Assembly: GCF_027620315.1 (NCBI RefSeq)
Contig: NZ_JAPNNL010000010.1
Coordinates: 1-64,000 of the forward strand
Reading direction: 5' to 3'
DNA: 64,000 nucleotides
Origin: Nonomuraea corallina
Lineage (GTDB): Bacteria; Actinomycetota; Actinomycetes; Streptosporangiales; Streptosporangiaceae
The position numbers were made by a program, and so were the translations under genes. This document shows positions 57,894-64,000 of this stretch, piece by piece. The notes beneath the pieces are model-generated. The model was given only the letters and a program-made list of their open reading frames with translations. It did no database searches and was not told the origin of the DNA. Positions within the stretch are counted from its first letter, which is position 1; each line of letters begins with the position of its first letter.

Positions 57894-58511
57894 GTGCGCC
57901 TGCGGCTCACGCCACGTGAGGACAGCTACTATGACCTGTTCGCCGACTCGGCGAACAATCTGGTCACCGCATCACGCCTGCTCGTAGAGATCATCAGCGA
58001 CGGATCGGACCGGGAGTCCCTGGCCGAGAAGATGCGGGCCTGCGAGCACGCCGGGGACGAACGCACTCATGCGATCATGAACCGGCTCAACGAGAGTTTC
58101 ATCACTCCGTTCGACCGCGAGGACATCTACCGTCTCGCCTCCAACCTCGACGATGTGATGGACGCCATGGAAGCGGCGTCCGACCTCATCGTGCTCTACC
58201 AGATCGACCACCTCCCCAAGGACGTGGTGCGGCAGGTGGAGGTTCTGGAGCGGGCGGCGGAGCTGACGGCCGAGGCGATGCCCCGGCTGCGGTCGATGAA
58301 GAACCTCAACGAGTACTGGATCGAGGTCAACCGCCTGGAGAACCAGGGTGACCAGGTCTACCGCCGGCTGCTGGCCAAGCTCTTCAGCGGCGAGTACGAC
58401 GCGCTCACCGTCATGAAGATGAAGGAGGTCATCGACGCGCTCGAAGAGGCGGCCGACGCCTTCGAGCATGTCGCCAACACCGTCGAGTCCATCGCGGTCA
58501 AGGAAAGCTAG
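57894..58511 (+). CDS. DUF47/PhoU-like phosphate transport regulator
   Basis: A 205-residue helical protein of the DUF47 (PitR) family: FADSANNLVTASRLLVEI, MRACEHAGDERTHAIMNRL with the E-x3-D metal-binding pattern, ITPFDREDIYRLASNLDDVMDAME. Such proteins are co-transcribed with Pit transporters and control their activity. GTG start; 5 bp before pit. The following ORF confirms the association. Confidence 0.9.
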   Translation: MRLRLTPREDSYYDLFADSANNLVTASRLLVEIISDGSDRESLAEKMRACEHAGDERTHAIMNRLNESFITPFDREDIYRLASNLDDVMDAMEAASDLIVLYQIDHLPKDVVRQVEVLERAAELTAEAMPRLRSMKNLNEYWIEVNRLENQGDQVYRRLLAKLFSGEYDALTVMKMKEVIDALEEAADAFEHVANTVESIAVKES

Positions 58512-58516
58512 GGCCG

Positions 58517-59521
58517 GTGGACCTCACGCTCGCCCTTGTCATCGGCGTGGTCGTGGTAGCGCTGATCTTCGACTACACCAACGGCTTCCACGACGCGGCG
58601 AACGCCATCGCGACCTCCGTCTCGACCCGAGCGCTGACCCCGCGGGCCGCGCTGTTCATGGCGGCGGCGATGAACTTCATCGGCGCCCACCTGGGCACCC
58701 AGGTCGCGCAGACGGTCGGCAAGGGCATCATCGACGCGCCTCAGGGCTCGCACGGCCTGGTGATCGTGGCGTCGGGACTGATCGGCGCGATCACGTGGAA
58801 CATGGTCACGTGGTACTTCGGTCTGCCTTCCTCCTCCAGTCACGCGCTCATCGGCGGCCTGATCGGCTCGGCGCTCGCGTCGGCCAGCGTCGTCCACTGG
58901 GACGGCGTGGTGGACAAGGTGGTCATCCCGATGATCCTGTCGCCGCTGGTGGGGTTCAGCCTCGCCGCGACGATCATGATCGCGATTTACTGGATCTTCC
59001 GGCACGCGCAGCCCGGCAAGACCAACCGGGGGTTCCGCTACGCGCAGACGGTCTCGGCGGCGGCGATGGCGCTCGGTCACGGGTTGCAGGACGCGCAGAA
59101 GACCATGGGTGTGATCTTCCTGGCGCTCGTGGTCGGCGGCTACACGGCGCCGTCGGATCCGATTCCGCAGTGGGTGATCCTGGCCGCGGCGGCCGCGATC
59201 TCGCTGGGCACGTACGCGGGCGGGTGGCGCATCATGCGCACGCTCGGCCGCCGCATCATCGCGCTCGACCCGCCGCAGGGCTTCGCCGCCGAGAGCGCGG
59301 CGGCGACAGTCCTGTACGGGGCGGCGATCGGGTTCGGCGCGCCCATCTCGACCACGCACACGATCACCTCGGCGATCATGGGTGTGGGCTCGACCAAGCG
59401 GCTGTCGGCCGTGCGGTGGGGGGTCGCGGGCAACATCGTGACCGCCTGGATCCTCACGATCCCGGCTGCGGCTCTGGTGGCGGCTCTGTCGTACTACGCC
59501 CTGCACTGGGCGGTGGAGTAG
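58517..59521 (+). CDS. pit: Inorganic phosphate transporter (Pit family)
   Basis: A 334-residue PiT-family symporter with ~10 helices. Both PHO4 signature repeats are visible: FDYTNGFHDAANAIATSVSTR at the N-terminus and a related GFGAPISTTHTITSAIMGVG near the C-terminus, plus SSSHALIGGLIG. It imports metal-phosphate with protons. Pairs with the DUF47 gene. Its 3' end overlaps the convergent mshD gene by 68 bp. Confidence 0.93.
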   Translation: MDLTLALVIGVVVVALIFDYTNGFHDAANAIATSVSTRALTPRAALFMAAAMNFIGAHLGTQVAQTVGKGIIDAPQGSHGLVIVASGLIGAITWNMVTWYFGLPSSSSHALIGGLIGSALASASVVHWDGVVDKVVIPMILSPLVGFSLAATIMIAIYWIFRHAQPGKTNRGFRYAQTVSAAAMALGHGLQDAQKTMGVIFLALVVGGYTAPSDPIPQWVILAAAAAISLGTYAGGWRIMRTLGRRIIALDPPQGFAAESAAATVLYGAAIGFGAPISTTHTITSAIMGVGSTKRLSAVRWGVAGNIVTAWILTIPAAALVAALSYYALHWAVE

Positions 59522-60416
59522 CCGCGTACATCACGTCGACGTCCCAGCGGGCGAACCCGAGCGACTCGTACAGGCGGATGGCCGCCGTGTTGGTCTCGTC
59601 CACGTAGAGCATGGCCTGGGCGAGGCCACGCGAGCGCAGGTGCTCCAGACCGGTCAGGGTGAGCGCCTTGCCGAGGCCGGTGCCCTGCTGGGACGGGTCG
59701 ACGCCGACGACGTAGACCTCGCCGAGCGGCTCGTGGCCGTGCTCGTCGGATCCGTGGATCTTGGTCCAGTGGAAGCCGACGAGCCGGTCGCCGCGGAAGG
59801 CCAGGAAGAACCCGTCGGGGTCGAACCACGGCTCGCGCTCGCGCCGCGACACGTCGTCCAGGGTCCAGGCGCCCTGCTCGGGGTGGTGGGCGAAGGCGGC
59901 GGCGTTCACCTTGAGCCACGCCTCCTCGTCCTGGCCGGGCACGAACGTGCGGAGCGTGACGCCTTCCGGCAGGGTGGCCTCGGGGATCGGGGCGTAGAGG
60001 GAGCGCCGCATCTGCCACAGCGAGCGGGCGCGCGCGAGCCCCAGGGACGCCGCCAGCGCCTCGGCGCCGGGGTGTCCGCCGTGCGCCCAGAGCCGCAGCC
60101 TGCCGCCCGCCAGGTCCAGCACGGCGCGCAGCAGCTCCCCGCCGTGGCCGCGGCCCCGGTGGGCCGGGTGGATGACCAGCTCGCCGCTGGGACCCTCCAC
60201 CTCGTCCGTGGGGTCCACGTGCGCGTATCCGACGAGCCCGTCCGCGTACAGCAGCACCGAGCGGGCGCGCGGGTCGCCGCCGTAGCGCAGGTGCAGCATC
60301 ACGTGCTCGTTGAGGGGACGGACGCGGTCGCCCTCCGTCGCCGCTTCGACGACACCCAGGACGTCGGCGATTTCCTGGTCGTCCAGCCGTTCTCTGACCT
60401 TCACGTGCGTACTCAC
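59454..60416 (-). CDS. mshD: Mycothiol synthase
   Basis: A 320-residue protein with two GNAT domains: acceptor motifs VIHPAHRGRGHGGELLRAVL near residue 80 and VGVDPSQQGTGLGKALTLTGLEHL near 240. It acetylates cysteinyl-glucosaminyl-inositol to mycothiol, the principal thiol of Actinobacteria. GTG start at 60416. This is the best taxonomic marker in the window. Confidence 0.92.
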   Translation of the reverse strand: MSTHVKVRERLDDQEIADVLGVVEAATEGDRVRPLNEHVMLHLRYGGDPRARSVLLYADGLVGYAHVDPTDEVEGPSGELVIHPAHRGRGHGGELLRAVLDLAGGRLRLWAHGGHPGAEALAASLGLARARSLWQMRRSLYAPIPEATLPEGVTLRTFVPGQDEEAWLKVNAAAFAHHPEQGAWTLDDVSRREREPWFDPDGFFLAFRGDRLVGFHWTKIHGSDEHGHEPLGEVYVVGVDPSQQGTGLGKALTLTGLEHLRSRGLAQAMLYVDETNTAAIRLYESLGFARWDVDVMYAATPPPSAGRSTTEPPPEPQPGS

Positions 60417-60524
60417 AGCTCGAACTCTAGGCGGACAACTGGCAAATACCGCCAGCCGGGAACCCGATGAATCGTTACCTTTGCGACATTGGCTCCATAG
60501 GTTGTCGCCGTAACGTCAGGGGCC

Positions 60525-62312
60525 ATGACGTCCCGTTCACTCTTCCGGCTGGGACTCGCCGGAGCGGTCGCCGCAGGCGGCATTCTGCTCGCCGGGCTTC
60601 CGGCAGACGCGAGCAAGGCGCCCAAGCCACGGACGGTCCCCGTCCGGCTGCTCTCCCTGAACGACTTCCACGGCCATCTCGAACCCCCGACCGGGTCATC
60701 CGGCCGGATGGTCGACGAGCACGGCGCGACCGTCGAGGCGGGCGGCGCCGCGTACGTGGCCACGCACCTGAAGGCCCTGGCCGACAGGAACACGATCGCG
60801 GTGGCCCAGGGCGACCTCATCGGCGCCACCCCGCTCATCTCGGCCGCCTACCACGACGAGCCGACGGTCGAGCTGATGGGCAGGCTCGGGCTCAAGGTGG
60901 CCGCGGTCGGCAACCACGAGTTCGACGAGGGGTACGACGAGCTGCGGCGGATCATGAAGGGTGGCTGCCACCCGGTGGACGGCTGCTCCCCCGCCGGCGA
61001 GTGGAAGGGCGCCGCCTTCGACTACGTGGGCGCCAACGTGCTCCTCAAGAACCGGCACGAGCGCACCGACGCGCTGTCGGCGCTCGGCACCAGCCCGCAG
61101 ATCAAGAAGCTGATGGCCGACTGGGGCGTGCCCGCGCTGCCCCCGGTCAGCGTCAAGTGGATGAACGGGGTGCCGATCGGCTTCATCGGCCTGGTCACGC
61201 AGACCACGCCGACGATCGTCACCGCCGAGGGCATCAAGGACATCAAGTTCGTCGACGAGGTCAAGGCCGCGAACGTGGCCTCGAAGCTGCTCAAGCTCGT
61301 CGGCGTGAAGGCGCAGGTCGTGCTCGTGCACGAGGGCGACCAGGTGACGCCGAACCAGTCGCCCGACGCGTGCAGCGCCGTCCCGGGCGCGGGCAACCGG
61401 ATCGCCACCCAGGTGGACGCCGAGATCGACCTCGTGCTCAGCGGCCACTCGCACCAGGCGTACCTGTGCACGGTCAAGGACCCGCGGGGCCGTGACCGGC
61501 TGTACTCCCAGGGCGGCTCGTTCGGCCGGGTCATCACCCAGGTGGACCTCAAGGTCGACCTCCGCACCCGGGACATCGACCGGTCCACGGTCGTGGCCGA
61601 CAACCACGTCGTGACCCGCACGGTCGATCCCGACCCGGAGATCAGCGCGTTCGTGCAGACGTGGAAGGACCGCGTCTCGGAGGTGGCCAACCGGCCCGTC
61701 GGCACGATCACCGCGGACATCGTGAACACCGCGGCCCCGTCCGGCGAGTCGCCGCTCGGCAACCTGATCGCCGACTCCCAGCTGGCGGCGACCAGGACCG
61801 GCGGCAACGCGCAGATCGCGCTGATGAACCCGGGCGGGGTGCGCGCCTCGCTGAGCTACGCCAGCTCGCCGGCCGGTGAGGGCGACAGCGTCGTCACCTA
61901 CGGCGAGGCGTTCACGGTCCAGCCGTTCAACAACCTGACGCAGGTGATCACGCTGACCGGGGCGCAGCTGAAGACGGCGCTGGAGCAGCAGTTCACCGGC
62001 GGCCCGAACAACCAGCCGTTCAACCGGATCCTGCAGCCGTCGGCGAACCTGACCTACACCTACAGCCAGAGCGCCCCGTGGGGCTCCAAGGTCTCCGCCC
62101 TCATGATCGACGGTCAGCCGGTGACCGACACCCAGACGATCCGGGTGGCGCTGAACAACTTCCTGGTCGGCGGCGGTGACGCGTTCCCGGTGTTCACCGA
62201 GGGCACGGAGCTGTGGAGCGGCCCGCTCGACATCGACGCGTTCGTCGACTATCTCGGTCAGAACAACCCGATCGCGCCTCCGGCCACGAACCGGATCACC
62301 GTGACCGGCTGA
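60525..62312 (+). CDS. Secreted 5'-nucleotidase / UDP-sugar hydrolase (UshA-like)
   Basis: A 595-residue exported metallophosphoesterase. Signal peptide at residues 1-30 (RLGLAGAVAAGGILLAGLPADAS). The metallophosphatase motifs are LSLNDFHGHLEP, GDLIGATP, GNHEFDEG and GHSHQAY in order, followed by the 5'-nucleotidase C-terminal domain (NLIADSQLAATR, NPGGVRASL, YGEAFTVQPFNNL). It releases phosphate from extracellular nucleotides. Its location near phosphate uptake genes fits. No clear Pho box was found. Confidence 0.92.
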   Translation: MTSRSLFRLGLAGAVAAGGILLAGLPADASKAPKPRTVPVRLLSLNDFHGHLEPPTGSSGRMVDEHGATVEAGGAAYVATHLKALADRNTIAVAQGDLIGATPLISAAYHDEPTVELMGRLGLKVAAVGNHEFDEGYDELRRIMKGGCHPVDGCSPAGEWKGAAFDYVGANVLLKNRHERTDALSALGTSPQIKKLMADWGVPALPPVSVKWMNGVPIGFIGLVTQTTPTIVTAEGIKDIKFVDEVKAANVASKLLKLVGVKAQVVLVHEGDQVTPNQSPDACSAVPGAGNRIATQVDAEIDLVLSGHSHQAYLCTVKDPRGRDRLYSQGGSFGRVITQVDLKVDLRTRDIDRSTVVADNHVVTRTVDPDPEISAFVQTWKDRVSEVANRPVGTITADIVNTAAPSGESPLGNLIADSQLAATRTGGNAQIALMNPGGVRASLSYASSPAGEGDSVVTYGEAFTVQPFNNLTQVITLTGAQLKTALEQQFTGGPNNQPFNRILQPSANLTYTYSQSAPWGSKVSALMIDGQPVTDTQTIRVALNNFLVGGGDAFPVFTEGTELWSGPLDIDAFVDYLGQNNPIAPPATNRITVTG

Positions 62313-62329
62313 CCTCCGGACGCGCGAAA

Positions 62330-62379
62330 GGGCCCGCTTCCCGTAACTGACGCCCCTGAAACCCACGGGAAGCGGGCCC
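62330..62379 (+). terminator. Strong hairpin terminator after the nucleotidase gene
   Basis: 15-bp perfect stem GGGCCCGCTTCCCGT (62330-62344) with 62365-62379, followed by CCCTTTT. Confidence 0.85.
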
Positions 62380-62515
62380 TGGTCCCTTTTCGCGACAACC
62401 TCCGACCCGCCTCTGCCCGGTGATCTCGGGCTTAATCCTCGGGTTTCGCTTTGAGCGATTCCGCTGTCGGCTGCGCGGGGTTCCGCCCTGCCGCGGGCGG
62501 CGCGACAGTGAGCGG

Positions 62516-63493
62516 ATGAGATTACTGGTATTGGGCGGGACCGAGTTCGTGGGCCGGGCGTTCGTGTCGGAGGCGCTGGCCCTCGGCCACGACGTGACGG
62601 TGTTCAACCGGGGCACCCACGAGCCGCCCGCCGGGGTGACCGCGCTGCGTGGCGACCGGACCCGGCCAGGAGGGCTCGACGCGCTGGCCGGCGGCGAGTG
62701 GGACGTGGTGGCCGACACCTGGTCGTGGGCGCCGTCCGCGGTGCGCGACGCCGCATCACTGCTCGCCGACCGGGCCGGCCGTTACGTGTACGTGTCGAGC
62801 CGGTCCGTCTACGCCGAGCCCGTGCCGTACGGGGCCGACGAAACCGCGCCCGTCGTCGAGGGGTCGCCCGACGGCGGCGAGGACGGGTACGCCGAGATGA
62901 AGGCGGGCGGCGAGCTGGCCGCGACCGCGGCGTTCGGCGATCGGACGCTGCTCGCCCGCGCCGGGCTGGTCCTCGGGCCGCACGAGAACATCGGGCGGCT
63001 GCCCTGGTGGCTGTCCAGGATCGCGCGGGGCGGGCCGGTGCTCGCGCCCGCGCCCCCGAGCCTGGGCCTGCAGTACGTGGACGCCCGCGACCTGGCCCGC
63101 TGGTGCCTCGAAGCCGCGCTCGACGGGGTCGGCGGCGCCTTCAACGTGGTGAGCCCGCCGGGGTTCACCACCATGCGGGAGCTGCTGGAGACGTGCGTGC
63201 GGGTCACCGGGTCCGACGCCGAGCTGCGCTGGACGAGCGAGGAGGCGATCCTGGCGGCGGGCGTGCGGCCGTGGATCGGCCTGCCCATCTGGCTGACCGG
63301 CGACGACTACGCGTTCATGCACGGCGGCGACGTGTCCAGGGCGGTGGCGGCGGGGCTGCGCTGCCGGCCCGTCGAGGAGACCGTGGCCGACACCTGGGCC
63401 TGGCTGCGGAGCATCGGCGGGCGGGCGCCCCAGCGGCCCGACCGGCCCGCCGTCGGCCTCGATCCGGCGGTGGAGGCCGCCCTGCTGGCCTGA
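62516..63493 (+). CDS. NAD-dependent epimerase/dehydratase-like protein
   Basis: A 325-residue extended-SDR-type protein: VLGGTEFVGRAFVSEAL at the N-terminus is the NAD-binding GGxxFVG motif, then VVADTWSWAPSAV, YVYVSSRSVYAE with the catalytic Ser/Tyr region, and FNVVSPPGFTTMRELL. Members with GGTxFxG are often called isoflavone-reductase-like or CSP41-like; the substrate is unknown. The Y-x3-K reads YAEMK. Start ATG 62516 chosen because the Rossmann strand begins there. Confidence 0.82.
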   Translation: MRLLVLGGTEFVGRAFVSEALALGHDVTVFNRGTHEPPAGVTALRGDRTRPGGLDALAGGEWDVVADTWSWAPSAVRDAASLLADRAGRYVYVSSRSVYAEPVPYGADETAPVVEGSPDGGEDGYAEMKAGGELAATAAFGDRTLLARAGLVLGPHENIGRLPWWLSRIARGGPVLAPAPPSLGLQYVDARDLARWCLEAALDGVGGAFNVVSPPGFTTMRELLETCVRVTGSDAELRWTSEEAILAAGVRPWIGLPIWLTGDDYAFMHGGDVSRAVAAGLRCRPVEETVADTWAWLRSIGGRAPQRPDRPAVGLDPAVEAALLA

Positions 63494-63494
63494 G

Positions 63495-64000
63495 TCACGG
63501 GCGGCGTAGCAGGTCGTAGAGCGCGGCGGCGAGCGCCGCGCACACGAACAGCACGACGACCGTGAGACCGTGCCTGAAGGCGACCGGCCAGCCCTGGCCG
63601 AGCGCGCCGAAGAAGAGCGAGCCCGCGGCGGCGATGCCGATGGACGAGCCGAGCCGCTGGCCGGTCTGCAGCACGCCCGCCGCGCTCCCGCCGCCCGACG
63701 GCGGCACCTGCGACAGGGTGATCGCCTGGTTGGGCGCGATCGTCAGGCCGCTGCCGACGCCCGCCACGAGCAGCGGCAGCGCGGTCGCCAGCGCGACGTC
63801 CGGGCCGGGCACGAGCAGGGTGACGCCCATCGTGGCCAGCAGGCCGGCGACCACCGTCACCAGGCCGGCCACCACCACCCGCCGGCCCGCGCGGTTCACC
63901 AGCCGCCCGCCGACCAGCGCCGCGCCGGCCGAGCCGACCGCGAACGGCGTGATCGACAGACCGGCCATCAGCGGGCTGTACTGCAGGCCCGCCTGCAGGT
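63495..64000 (-). CDS. MFS transporter, DHA2/EmrB-QacA type (C-terminal part; gene runs off window)
   Basis: C-terminal ~168 residues of a 14-helix drug-exporter-type protein: GRLVNRAGRRVVVAGL (the inter-helix Arg-rich loop), GLTIAPNQAITLSQVPPSGGGSAAGVLQTGQRLGSSIG across two helices, and a last helix (GLTVVVLFVCAALAAALYDLL). The N-terminus is past 64000. Convergent with the epimerase with no spacer. Substrate not deducible. Confidence 0.82.
   Translation of the reverse strand, partial: LQAGLQYSPLMAGLSITPFAVGSAGAALVGGRLVNRAGRRVVVAGLVTVVAGLLATMGVTLLVPGPDVALATALPLLVAGVGSGLTIAPNQAITLSQVPPSGGGSAAGVLQTGQRLGSSIGIAAAGSLFFGALGQGWPVAFRHGLTVVVLFVCAALAAALYDLLRRP

Noticed and set aside
60417-60524. Pho box upstream of the secreted nucleotidase
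   Set aside because: No convincing pair of 11-bp direct repeats was found in the 108-bp gap.
1-64000. CRISPR array, intact insertion sequence or rRNA operon
   Set aside because: No regularly spaced direct repeats, terminal inverted repeats with transposase, or rRNA-like sequence were seen.

Overview
The window is high-GC DNA from an actinomycete. Supporting signs are a mycothiol synthase, frequent GTG/TTG starts, ATGA-type start/stop overlaps, and mycothiol-type DinB-fold proteins. The overall style resembles Streptosporangiales (Nonomuraea-like), but the genus is only an inference. It is chromosomal: housekeeping loci (dCTP deaminase, phosphate uptake, mycothiol synthesis, CstA) frame accessory catabolic clusters and a decayed integration hotspot.

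Layout. 0-5.3 kb: end of a thiolase-like gene, an ECF-type ABC module, a P-loop kinase, a LigD-type polymerase, then a divergent pair made of a ribosomal protein L11 paralog and a MerR regulator sharing a 38-bp promoter region, and a DUF305 lipoprotein. 5.3-16.9 kb: CstA with a small partner, a scar of three truncated genes, a sigma factor/hydrolase pair, a meta-pathway dehydrogenase/tautomerase pair, an amidohydrolase, and a CPBP protease divergent from a two-component system. 17-19.4 kb: ACC deaminase and neighbours. 19.5-27.7 kb: an uptake and oxidation cluster (flavin reductase, complete peptide-type ABC transporter, NtaA/DszA-type monooxygenase, and a protein resembling plant red chlorophyll catabolite reductase). 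All four of its promoters carry paired 17-bp dyads 20 bp apart. 27.7-45 kb: a catabolic island whose gene content matches an actinobacterial phthalate (ester) pathway: alpha/beta hydrolase, acyl-CoA ligase, class II aldolase-type decarboxylase, SsuABC-like transporter, TetR, SDR, IclR, and a complete three-component Rieske dioxygenase with diol dehydrogenase. 45-53 kb: small, stress-related and broken genes, two SDRs, a SigG-like sigma factor and a STAS protein. 53-57 kb: an integration hotspot at the 3' end of a tRNA-Gly(CCC) gene, with five partial copies of the tRNA 3' half and decaying toxin-antitoxin loci. 57-64 kb: dcd, DUF47/Pit phosphate uptake, mshD, a secreted 5'-nucleotidase, an epimerase and the end of an MFS exporter.

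How the parts work together. In the 29-45 kb island, one dyad family (GCAGAR-N5-YTCTGN) sits before both the transporter and the dioxygenase operon, and an IclR gene lies between them. A second motif (ACTTAKCG-type) sits before the hydrolase, the aldolase/ligase pair and the SDR. The reading offered is that uptake and ring oxidation follow one regulator, while hydrolysis and side-chain handling follow another. The most unusual locus is at 3.3-4.7 kb. The L11 paralog has lost the prolines contacted by thiopeptide antibiotics and is read from a promoter with the 19-bp spacer typical of MerR activation, which suggests an inducible substitute ribosomal protein. No CRISPR array, complete insertion sequence, rRNA or intact integrase was seen.
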